This document shows positions 35,030 through 44,700 of a stretch of 64,000 nt of DNA, piece after piece. Position 1 is the stretch's first letter. The number at the start of each line of letters is the position of its first letter. This DNA is from CAG-791 sp963650385 (lineage in GTDB: Bacteria > Bacillota > Clostridia > Lachnospirales > Lachnospiraceae): positions 1-64,000 of the forward strand of contig CAVJLL010000005.1 of NCBI GenBank assembly GCA_963650385.1. Reading direction: 5' to 3'. The notes under the pieces were generated by a model, which had not been told where the DNA came from, searched no databases, and saw only the letters and a program-made list of their open reading frames with translations. The position numbers were made by a program, and so were the translations under genes.

Positions 35030-35157
35030 GACAATCTTTTATTCTCCCCTCCGGAACCGATTCGCAGCTGCCAGAAACTCCCGCGATGCAGCCCCCTCTC
35101 CCCAGAGTAAACCGGTCCTGAAATGATACCTCTCATTGTAACATAGGTGGGGTACAG

Positions 35158-35272
35158 GCGCCATCCAGCGACGGGTCCTGAACAGCCTCAAATTTGCTTC
35201 GCAAATCCCTGCGACTGCGCTATAATCACGTGAAATGTCACAATTCACCCGCCAGCCAAGCGACAGGACCTG
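35158..35272. repeat. dispersed repeat, family A split copy 4
   Basis: CCATCCAGCGACGGGTCCTG at 35161-35180 and CGCCAGCCAAGCGACAGGAC at 35250-35269 are two family A half-sites in opposite sense, separated by about 70 bp with an AAATTTGC-TTC-GCAAAT hairpin (35190-35206). It fills most of the 303-nt gap between the EAL gene and the EamA gene. Confidence 0.65.
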
Positions 35273-35332
35273 CCGCCGACTGGTGTTTATACAGCAACCG
35301 CGGAATCCAACGACAGAATCGGAGAAACTGAC

Positions 35333-36265
35333 ATGAGCGAATCATCCGGATCCATCAACAAAGGACGTGCCTCCCTGGCCGGTGCACTTCTCACACTTGC
35401 AGGCGGTGCCTGCTGGGGGCTTTCCGGCTCCATGGGGCAGTATCTGTTCAACCACGAGGGCATGGACGTCCGCTGGCTGGTTCCCATTCGCCTGGGCCTC
35501 GCCGGCCTGATTCTCCTGACCTTCTGCGCCGTTCGGGGCGGCAAGCATATTTTCGATCCCTGGAAGGATGCGCAGGACCGGAAGGAGCTGCTGATCTATG
35601 GCCTCGCCGGTGTATCGGCCTGTCAGTTTCTGTACTTTACGACCATTCAGCTCTCCAGCGCGGCCGTCGGCACCATTCTGCAGGACCTCTCACCCGCAAT
35701 GATATTGCTGGTTTCCTGTGTCCTGGCAAGGCGAAGGCCAAGGCTGATGGAGATTCTGGCGATCGTCCTGGCGCTTGTCGGTGTCTTTCTCCTCTCCACC
35801 GGCGGAAATCTGGAGCACATGCAGGTATCTCCTGCCGCGCTCGCCACAGGCGTTCTCTGCTCGGTCTGCGTCACCATCTACAACATGGTGCCCGGGCGGC
35901 TGATGACCCGGTATTCGGTCCTTCTCCTGCAGGGGTGGTCCTTCCTGATGGGAAGCGCCGCCATCGCCCTGATCTTCCGCTCCTGGACCTGGCACTATGT
36001 TCCCACGGCAATGGGGTGGTTTGGTGTCGGCTTTGTCGTTCTGGTCGGCAATGTGCTGGCTTTCCCGCTCTACATTCAGGGGCTTAAATACATCGGACCG
36101 GAGAAGGGGAGCCTCTACGGCTTCTCCGAACCGGTTACCGCCGCCATCCTATCGGCCACGGTCCTTGGCAGCAGCTTCACCTTCCTGGACGGCGTCGGCT
36201 TTGCCGCCATCTTCCTGATGCTGGTGCTGATCTCGGTTTCCGGGAGGAAAAACAAATCTGCATAA
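35333..36265 (+). CDS. EamA/DMT-superfamily transporter
   Basis: 310 aa with ten predicted membrane helices in two EamA repeats (about 12-150 and 160-305). GGACWGLSGSMGQYLF starts the first repeat, and the second ends in GFSEPVTAAILSATVLGSSF. Likely an exporter of a metabolite or amino acid; the substrate is unknown. Convergent with ilvE across a shared terminator. RBS GGAG lies before the ATG. Confidence 0.92.
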   Translation: MSESSGSINKGRASLAGALLTLAGGACWGLSGSMGQYLFNHEGMDVRWLVPIRLGLAGLILLTFCAVRGGKHIFDPWKDAQDRKELLIYGLAGVSACQFLYFTTIQLSSAAVGTILQDLSPAMILLVSCVLARRRPRLMEILAIVLALVGVFLLSTGGNLEHMQVSPAALATGVLCSVCVTIYNMVPGRLMTRYSVLLLQGWSFLMGSAAIALIFRSWTWHYVPTAMGWFGVGFVVLVGNVLAFPLYIQGLKYIGPEKGSLYGFSEPVTAAILSATVLGSSFTFLDGVGFAAIFLMLVLISVSGRKNKSA

Positions 36266-36274
36266 ACAGCCATA

Positions 36275-36310
36275 AAAAAGAGCTCTGACCGAATGGTCAG
36301 AGCTCTTTTT
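36275..36310. terminator. bidirectional terminator between EamA and ilvE genes
   Basis: AGAGCTCTGACC/GGTCAGAGCTCT stem with GAAT loop, flanked by A-run and T-run, so it works for both convergent genes. Confidence 0.93.
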
Positions 36311-36330
36311 GGTTTCTATTACTTCACGCC

Positions 36331-37368
36331 TTACTCGATGACGTGGATCCAGCCTTCCGGTGCCTCCAGCTCGCCTTCCTGGATGCCCAGCAGCGTGGAG
36401 CGGAGCTTGCCCATCCACGGTCCGATCTCGTCCATGCCGGATGCCAGTGCGTAATCCGTGCCATGATCGTTGATCTTGCCGATCGGGCTGATGACGGCTG
36501 CGGTTCCGCAGAGGCCGCACTCCTTGAAGTTTCCGTCCTTTACCTCCTGCCAGTATACCGGACGCTCGTCTACCGTCATGCCGAGGTAGTGCTCTGCAAC
36601 GTATACAAGGCTTCTTCTCGTGATGGACGGGAGGATGGAATCGGACTTCGGAACAACCAGATGATCGTCCTGATCCACGAAGAGGATGTTGGCGCCGCCG
36701 GTCTCCTCGATCTTCGTTCTGGTAGCCGCATCGAGATAGATGTTCTCGGCAAAGCCCTCTGCATGAGCCGTCACAATTGCGTGCAGACTCATTGCGTAGT
36801 TCAGGCCGGCCTTAATGTTGCCGGTTCCGTGCGGTGCTGCGCGGTCAAAATCACTGATCTTCACGTAGATCGGCTTTGCGCCGCCCTTGAAGTACGGTCC
36901 GACCGGTGTCGTAAATACGCGGTACTGATAGTCATCCGCCGGCTTCACGCCGATAACCGGGCTGATGCCGAATACATACGGACGAATGTAGAGGCTAGCG
37001 CCGGTTCCGTACGGCGGAACCCATGCGGTGTTGGCCTTTACCACCTGGTGAATGGAATCCACGAACTGCTCTACCGGAAGCGGCGGGATCTCCAGACGCT
37101 TTGCAGAGTCATACATTCTCTGTCCGTTCATGTCCGGGCGGAAGCATACAATGTGTCCGTCCTTTGTCGTATATGCCTTCAGGCCCTCGAATACCGACTG
37201 GCTGTACTGCAGAACGCCGGCATCCTCGCTCATAACGATCATATCGTCATCAATCAGGGCACCCTCGTCCCACTTGCCTGCCTCCGCCTTATAGTTGGCG
37301 ACATAGCGCTTGTCCGTCTTCATATATGTGAAGCCGAGATTCGACCAGTCCAGATTCTTTTTCTCCAT
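36331..37368 (-). CDS. ilvE: branched-chain amino acid aminotransferase
   Basis: 345 aa, fold-type IV PLP enzyme. EGLKAYTTKDG, FRPDMNGQRM, the PLP Lys in GNIKAGLNYA, and the C-terminal GTAAVISPIG are characteristic. Interconverts Leu/Ile/Val and their 2-oxo acids with glutamate. Preceded by GAGGAGGA and a 14-bp perfect palindrome 9 nt upstream of that site. No T-box features were seen in the leader. Confidence 0.96.
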   Translation of the reverse strand: MEKKNLDWSNLGFTYMKTDKRYVANYKAEAGKWDEGALIDDDMIVMSEDAGVLQYSQSVFEGLKAYTTKDGHIVCFRPDMNGQRMYDSAKRLEIPPLPVEQFVDSIHQVVKANTAWVPPYGTGASLYIRPYVFGISPVIGVKPADDYQYRVFTTPVGPYFKGGAKPIYVKISDFDRAAPHGTGNIKAGLNYAMSLHAIVTAHAEGFAENIYLDAATRTKIEETGGANILFVDQDDHLVVPKSDSILPSITRRSLVYVAEHYLGMTVDERPVYWQEVKDGNFKECGLCGTAAVISPIGKINDHGTDYALASGMDEIGPWMGKLRSTLLGIQEGELEAPEGWIHVIE

Positions 37369-37389
37369 GATGATCCGTCCTCCTCATTC

Positions 37390-37403
37390 TATACCGCGGT
37401 ATA
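37390..37403. promoter_or_regulatory. 14-bp perfect palindrome at the ilvE ribosome-binding region
   Basis: TATACCGCGGTATA lies 5 nt upstream of the GAGGAGGA site of ilvE. It could be an operator or an RNA hairpin next to the ribosome-binding site. The rest of the 349-nt gap to the precursor gene is AT-rich and, apart from a plus-strand promoter near 37600, shows nothing recognisable. Confidence 0.5.
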
Positions 37404-37597
37404 TCCTCCGCATTGATCCGACAGCGGTTCAGAGCCATGCAGATCTGCAGCAAAAAGCCCTGAGCGATTCCTGTATCCGTTGATTATAAAGCGCTCGTCC
37501 GCATTTTTCCAGATATGATAGGTTCCTTTTATACGCCCTTTTATATTTTTTCGGTATAGTCCATTTTCATTTATTGAATACCAACTCGTATGTTTCA

Positions 37598-37606
37598 TGT
37601 TACAAT
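37598..37606 (+). promoter_or_regulatory. extended -10 promoter candidate for RiPP precursor gene
   Basis: TGTTACAAT matches an extended -10 (TGnTATAAT) element; the best -35, TTGAAT, is at a poor 21-nt spacing. It would give a leader of about 105 nt before AGAAAGGAG and the ATG at 37718. Confidence 0.45.
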
Positions 37607-37717
37607 GCAGATATCTTTCCGAACGTTTCAGGCACTGTGCACCAGATGTTGTCTTCCGATGTGTTTATACCGGACGTTCATCAATCTGATTGACGCACTG
37701 CCAGAAAGGAGTTTGAT

Positions 37718-38671
37718 ATGAAATGGACGCAAAAGGAATTGGAGGAGCTCTACCAGAAGGTTAACCATGCATGTTCGACAGACCCCGAATTCCGAAACAG
37801 ATTTATAAAGGATCCCAAATCCGCAATGGAGGAGATCGCCGGAGCTCCCCTTCCGGATGATTTCCAGCTGCCGCTGATCGAGGCAGACAGCAGCTATCAG
37901 GCCTCTTACTGTGTTCCTGAATTCTCATCCGGTGAACTGGATATCCGGAAATTGCAGAGCGTATATGGCGGTGCCGGGGAGGATCAGAGTGCTCCTGCCG
38001 ATTCATCCGGCACCGGTCCCAGTGATCCGCAATCTGCAATCTCTTTTCTTCTGATCTTTTCAGCCTGTGGTGCAGCAATCTCCGTGGGTCCTTGCGGTGG
38101 GGATGCCTGCGGAGCCGCTGCCTGCCCGGCAGATGCATGTGGCGGCAAGGCATGTGCTGCCGCCGCATGCGGCGGCTTTGCCTGTGCAGGCAATGCACAG
38201 GCCGTAGAAGGATGCGGCTCGCATATGGGTGTAGCCGAGGCGTCAGTCGTAGCCGGGTGCGGCGTGGCAGCATGCACCTCTGATGCCGCCTGGCTCGCTG
38301 CATGCGGATACGATGTCTTCTGTGTCGGTGCAGCTTGCGGTGCCAAAGTTTCCGCTGCGTCCTTCGCCTGTGCCGGTGACTTATGCGGTGCACATGGCTG
38401 CGGAGCAGATGCGCTCTGCGGCCTAGCAGTCTGCGCCGCCGATGCTACAGGTGTTAAAGTTGCGGATTTCGGAGGAGCCTGCGGCGCTAATGTCTGCGGC
38501 GCAAAATTAGGCTGCATGCCTGATTCATGCGGTGCAAACTATACGGGAACGAACATTGGCTGCAACGCCGATGTATGCGGTGCACACGGCTGCGGAGCAG
38601 CAGCGAGTGAAGGAGGCAGTGATGGCAGTGATGGCGGCGCTGACAATGCCGTCGACAGCATTGTCAGCTAG
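37718..38671 (+). CDS. giant Cys-rich RiPP precursor with NHLP-type leader
   Basis: 317 aa. The leader (about 1-85) has the nitrile-hydratase-like pattern LEELYQKV, STDPEFRNRFIKDPKSAMEE and LP, then ELDIRKLQSVYGG, a double-glycine cleavage site (Gly84-Gly85) fitting the C39 peptidase encoded nearby. The core (86-317) is made largely of Ala, Gly, Cys and Asp, with 26 Cys and no Arg. Seven Cys, 126 to 156, recur exactly every five residues as C-[GAP]-x-x-A, and 15 of 25 Cys-Cys gaps in the core are five. Segments CGAHGCGA at 223 and 287 are repeated. A strong AAAGGAG precedes the ATG. Two radical SAM maturases and NHLM exporters lie convergent. Very large for a RiPP precursor; a structural surface protein is the alternative. 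Confidence 0.85.
   Translation: MKWTQKELEELYQKVNHACSTDPEFRNRFIKDPKSAMEEIAGAPLPDDFQLPLIEADSSYQASYCVPEFSSGELDIRKLQSVYGGAGEDQSAPADSSGTGPSDPQSAISFLLIFSACGAAISVGPCGGDACGAAACPADACGGKACAAAACGGFACAGNAQAVEGCGSHMGVAEASVVAGCGVAACTSDAAWLAACGYDVFCVGAACGAKVSAASFACAGDLCGAHGCGADALCGLAVCAADATGVKVADFGGACGANVCGAKLGCMPDSCGANYTGTNIGCNADVCGAHGCGAAASEGGSDGSDGGADNAVDSIVS
38093..38185 (+). repeat. 15-nt-period Cys pentad array in precursor core
   Basis: Seven Cys codons (residues 126, 131, 136, 141, 146, 151 and 156) are spaced exactly 15 nt apart. The intervening four residues are small (Gly, Ala, Asp) with occasional Lys, Phe or Pro. Further C-x4-C pairs continue irregularly to residue 292. Confidence 0.9.
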
Positions 38672-38703
38672 TTCTCCGTCCTGATAAGAAAAGTGTTTAT
38701 TAA

Positions 38704-38732
38704 AAAGAGTCAGCCTCCTCGGCTGACTCTTT
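38704..38732. terminator. bidirectional terminator between precursor and C11-protein genes
   Basis: AAAGAGTCAGCC/GGCTGACTCTTT perfect 12-bp stem with TCCTC loop, flanked by A5 on the left and T-rich sequence on the right. Serves the convergent transcripts. Confidence 0.9.
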
Positions 38733-38736
38733 CCTT

Positions 38737-41700
38737 TTAACCTGCTTTTCTCCTTCTCTGCCTGTACCAGGCATATAAGCCCATCAAAGAGCCCGCGCTG
38801 AAAATCAGCCACATCCAAGATCTGCTTTCATCACCGGTTTCCTGAATCGCAGGACCTTTTGAGACACTGTCTGCGTTCTGTGCATCGAGGGAAATTACAT
38901 CTGCATTCCGATTTAATATGAATTTCCTGATGCCCTTCACCTGTCCGTCTGCCGATCCATATCCGCCGACATCTCCAACGCTGTGCTTGTACAATAGCGT
39001 CCCGCAGCCGCAGTTCAATCCGTCTCCGGTATCCTGTTTGTAAAACAGAACTTCAATTCCGCCCAGCTCTCCGTCACTGCTGCGGCCGTATGCCACGGTA
39101 TACACACCATATTCATCGGTCGCCTGCAGTCCGCACAGAATGCGGTACCGGTATCCCTGTGCGATTTCGACCCGCACACGATCTCCCGGCTCCAGGCTCG
39201 TCTGATCTGCGATCTCCGCTCCCGTATCCGCCCAATACAGCTTCAGCGCATTTTCATCCAATTCTCCTATGGTATGAAGGATCCGAATGGTTGCCGTGCT
39301 GCCGTCTGCGCTGATCTCCGGGTCTCCCAGCAATATGTGATCTCCGAATGCAAATACAGTCTGATCCGAGAACACGGCGTTGTACCCCTTTGCTGCCTGA
39401 ATGGTCACGGTGCTCACGTATTGCCTGCCTTCACGGAACTCTGCATCAGGCAGCAGAATCGTCTCCATTCCGGAGGCGGCATCATACTGACTCCAGCTCA
39501 CGGAATAGGTGTACCTTCCGCCCGTTACGGATGTCAGATATGTCTGCAGCAAATTGTTCTGAACCTTGCTGTCCAATTTAGAGAGCGACCCTGAAGCCCA
39601 GCCATCTCCCACCGGAATTCCTCCCGCCTGCGCAATATAGTATTCCAGATACGCATCTCCCAAAATGTAATTCTTAACGAGCTGTTTGCCTGTCCCGGCT
39701 GCCGCACTTGCGCTTCCGGATGAATGCGTGTCTGCATTCTGCCCAGAATCCCTGCTTTGCCGTTTCACTGCAGCAATGGCATGCTGATACAGTTGGTTCT
39801 CACAACCGCAGCCGTCGCTGTCCGCTTCTGTGATAACCATGAGCTCAATATGTGACCAGCTGCGTCCGCCGGAGCTTCCCCGGACTACGCGGAATATTTT
39901 CTTTCCATCCGCGGTTGTTTCGCCGGTATCGATGAGTCCGCCCATAATGTATACACTGTATCCATCCGCAGCAGAAAGAGTGATTCGATCGTTTGCCTTC
40001 AGCTCCTCCTCGTAAGGAATGATCTTTCCGGTATCTGCACGTCGCAGGACAACAATACTGCGCACAGGCTCCGTCACCGGGAGCTTATGGAGAATTTTAA
40101 TCGTTGCTGTCTTCCCGTCGTCACTGATCTGAGGTGTCCCCACCAGTGTGTGGTTCGCAGCGATGAATTCTGTATTCTGCAGGAACACATGCTGATACTC
40201 GTCCAGCGCTGTAAATGTCACTGTGCTGACGTACTGCTGCCCGGCAATGAAGTAACCGTCATCGTCAAGCGGCTGCTCGCTCTTCGTTTGTTCATCGTAT
40301 CCCGTCCACTTTACATTTACGGTCATGGATCCCGACAGCATTTTGTTCAGAAGCTTTTCCAGCAGATTGTCCTTTACTCTTCCGTATACACCTCTGTATG
40401 AACCGTTCTTCCATCCATCTCCTGTCGGAATTCCGCAGCCGTTTACCGCAAATTGCCGCATTACCTTCTCATTCAGATTGAAGTGACGAATTGCCGCAGT
40501 ATTAAGGCACGCCTTCCATGTGTAGAGATAGGATCCGCAGCCGCACGGAGCGTCTGAAGCCCCGGCGCTTCCCGTTTCCCTCGGCACAACGGAAATTTCA
40601 ATCTGCCCGGATGCGCCTTCACCGGATGTGTCCTTCTTCACCGTGTAGATGCGGCAGGTTTTCCCCTTATAGGGAATGGTGTCCGTCGTAGCCGCCAGTC
40701 CGTTTACGATCTGAGCATTCTTCACACTGCCATTGATCCAGATGATAACCTCATCACCTGCATAGAGGATCTCATCCTTTCCCAGTTCTGTCACTTCCTT
40801 TGTATTGTCATCTACCCTGTACAGCGTCGGTTTCTCTGTTTCTTTAAGATTTCCTGTCCTGTGCGTCACCGTGAGTACGGCAGTTTTCCCGTCGGTGCTG
40901 AGCTCAACATCCTCCTCTTTTATGTCATGCTGATAAATGGTAAACTCGGTTTCCTTTGTAAATAACGACTTGAATCCAGTATTAATCTTAATCTGCAGCC
41001 TGCAGCGATAGTCCGTATCCGCCTCGAAATGGTCATCCGGCTTCACTGCAACCCATGTTCCTTTTTCCTCACTGTCATCCGGCACCCATTTCTGCCATTC
41101 GCTGATGCTGTGTGTGTACAGCTTATCATCTAACTTCGTGTTAAACAGGCTGTCCAGGGCCTTCGCCCACTCTTCAGACACCTCTTTTGCTGTACACGTC
41201 TTCGTTTTAGTGCTCTCCCATCCGCCGTTCCACACAGGAATGGTGCCAAAGGAATCCGCCAGTGTGCTCATGTCGTTTGCTGTCAATGCATACGAAGAGA
41301 TCTGATCGGGGTTTACCGCCGCAATCGCATGCTGATACAGCAGGTTCTCACAGCCGCAGCCATCGCTGCCGGCCTTCGGGATAACCGTAAGTGCAATCTG
41401 TGACAGCGTCTTTCCGTCTGAGCCTTCCCGAACCACGCGGTATATCTTCTTGCCCTCCGCGGTCACTTCACCGGTATCAGCAAGTCCGGATATAATCGAT
41501 ACACTGTATCCCTCCTCTGCCGAAACGGTAATCCGGTCCTTCACCTCCAGTTCTTCCTTATAAGGAATGCTTTTTCCGGTATCTGCATGCTGCAGAGTGA
41601 CGATTTTATGCAGTGATTTCACCGCCGGAAGCGTGTGGAGAATCTTGATCTCCGCGGTTGTTCCGTCTTCACTAATCTCCGGCTCTCCAATCAGTGTGTG

Positions 41701-44700
41701 GTTAGCTGCAGTAAATTCTGCATTTTGCAGAAAAATGTGCTGATACTTTTCCAACAGCGTAAATGTCACTGTACTGATATACTGGTGCCCGGCAATAAAG
41801 CAGTCGTCATCCGTAAGCGGCCGCTCGCTCTTCGTCTGCTCATCGTATTCCGTCCATTTCACCTTTACGGTCATGGCTTCCTTCAGCAGGCTGCTCAGGA
41901 ACGTTTCCAGCTGATTGTCCTTTACCTTTCCGTATTCTTCACTGTACGAACCGTCTTCCTCTCTTGCCGAAATTCCGGAATTCTTCTCTGCAAACTGCTG
42001 CATTTTCTCTGCAGAAAAATCCATCCGATGAATTGCTGCAACATCGGTGCGCGCCTTCCATGTGTAGAGATAGGATCCGCAGCCGCACGGAGCTTCTGAA
42101 GTCCCGGCGTCCCCAGTTTCCTTCGGAACAACAGAAATTTCAATCTGCCCGGACGCGCTTTCACCGGCTGTGTCCTTCTTCACCGCATAGACACTGTATT
42201 TGATTCCCTCATAGGTAATGGTCTCCTTCGTACCGGTCAGGCCGCTTACGATCTGGCAGCTCTTCGTATTGCCGTTGACCCGGATGATCACCTTATCTTC
42301 CGCATAGAGGACATCATCCTCCCCCAGCTCCGTCACTGCCTTTGTTTTGTCATCCACCCTGTACAGCGTCGGCTTCTCTGTTTCTCTAAGATTTCCTGTC
42401 CTGTGCGTCACCGTGAGTACGGCGGTTTTCCCGTCGGCACTGAGCTCAATGTCCGCGTCATCTATGTCGTGATGGTATATGGAAAACTCCGTTTCCTTTG
42501 TAAATAATGACTTGGAATCCGCGTTGATTTTAATCTGCAGCCTGCAGCGATACTCTGTATCCGCCTCGAAATGATCATCCGGATTTACTGCAACCCATGT
42601 TCCTTTTTCCTCACTGTCATCCGGCACCCATTTCTGCCATTCGCTGATGCTGTGTGTGTACAGCTTATCATCCAGCTTCGTGTTAAACAGGCTGTCCAGG
42701 GCCTTCGCCCACTCTTCAGACACCTCTTCTGCTGTACATGTCTTCGATTTGGTGCTTTCCCATCCGCCGTTCCACACAGGAATGGTGCCGAAGGAGTCGG
42801 CCAATGTGCTCATGTCATTCGCTGTCACGGTATACGAGGAGATCTGATCGGGATTTACCTCCGCTATCGCATGCAGATACAGCAGATTCTCGCAGCCGCA
42901 GCTGTCGGTGCCGGCATCCGGAATAACCGCAAGCTCAATCTGTGACAGCATCGTTCCGGCTGTGCTTTGCCGAACCACGCGGTATATTTCTTTTCCGTCC
43001 TCGGTTTTCTCTCCAGTATCAACAAGCCCATCCACGATACACACATTGTATCCGTCCTCTGCCGAAACGGTGATTCTGTCTTTTACCTCCAGTTTTTCCT
43101 CGTAAGGAATGTTCTTTCCGGTATCTGCATGCTGCAGAGTGACAATTTCGCTCACCTGCTTCTTCACTGCCGGAAGCTTATGAACAACAACAATTGTTGC
43201 GGTTTGTCCGTCCTCACTGACCGAAATCTCAGGTCTCACCAACTGACCAATCCACGGGCTCGAACTATATGTTGAAAGCGTGTGGTTTGCCACTTTAAAC
43301 ACTGTATCCTGCAGGAAGATATGCTTATACTCTTTCAGCAGCGTAAATGTCACTGTGCTGACGTATTGGTGTCCGGCATAAAAATAGTCATTGTCGCGCA
43401 GTTCCCGCTTTATATGCGTTCCTTCCTCCAGCTCTGCCCATTTGACCGTTACTGTCATGGCTCCCTTCAGCTTATCGTTCAGGAAGTTTTGCAGCTGGTT
43501 ATCCTTTACCTGTCCGTATCCTTCACGCTCCGAGCCGCCTATTGCCTGAATCCCGCGGCTGTTTTCTGTGAACTGCTGCAACATTTCCTCGCCAAGCTCC
43601 AGCTTATGAATCGCTTCAATATCCATGCAGGCCTTCCAAGTATAGAGAAAAGACTCACAGCCGCAGGTATAGAGATTACTCCCCTCCTCAATGGCCGTTG
43701 CCTTCGGCATGACTGCAATTTCAACCTGATCGGATGTGCCTTCACCGGATGTCGTCTTTTTCACCCGATAAACGGGGTAGTTGGTTTCCTTATAGGTGAC
43801 GGTGTCCTTCGTTTCTACCAGTCCGCTTACGATCCGGCATCCCTGCAGATTTCCCTTTGTCAGTACGATGACCTCATCACCTGCATAAAGCGTGTCATTT
43901 ATACTGTCCACTTCGTCTGTTACTTGCTTTTCGCCGTCATACGTCTCCACCACCCTGTACAGCGTCGGTGTTACATCTTCAAGGGAAGGAAGGCCGGTCC
44001 TGTGATAGACCTTAATGGTTGCTGTCTTTCCATCACTTGTAAGATCTACCTTTACCGTGTTGTGCCCGGAAATGGAAAATTTCGTTCCTGAGGTGAACAC
44101 TGCATCGTAATCATCATTGATTTTAATCTGTATTTCGCAGCTGTATTCCGTATCATCTTCAAAATGGTCATCCGGCCCCAGATCGACCCACGATCCCTGT
44201 ACCAGATCCGGCCCCCATTTCTTCCATCCGCTTATGCTGTGCGAGTAGAGCTTGTTGTTAAACAGACTGTCCAATGCCCTTTTCCATTGTGCAGACACTT
44301 CCTCTGTCGTACATTGCCTCACCTTGGTGCTCTTCCATCCCTTACTCCACATCGGAATTCCGCCAAGATTAACAGCAAATGCGTACATATCATTCGCTGA
44401 TATCGTATACGAAGGGATCTGGTAGGTTGACGCTTCCTCTTCCGTTGTTTTCCGGATCAGTGCATAGATTCTCTTATCCTTTTCTACGTTTCCTTTCCCC
44501 TGGACCCATTCCGTATAATGGCAAACGCATTGCAGCACATAGTAATGCTGCATGGTCAATCCGGCCGTATCCATGGCATACGTATAGGTTCCCCCGCGCG
44601 GTTCATACGTTGTGACCCCTTCTCTGTTCGGATTCGGCTGCACATCCTTAAAGACCTCAATTTGCGAATTCAGGGGGATCTCCTTCCCATCCTTATCCCT

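Noticed and set aside
37389..37598. 69-residue minus-strand open frame upstream of ilvE
   Set aside because: No ribosome-binding site and AT-rich non-coding composition; possible leader RNA but not supported as a protein.
37369..37600. T-box riboswitch upstream of ilvE
   Set aside because: No AGGGTGGNACCGCG antiterminator motif and no terminator hairpin in the leader.
38093..38185. CRISPR-like array
   Set aside because: The 15-nt periodicity is codon-based within the precursor gene; there are no spacers or cas genes.
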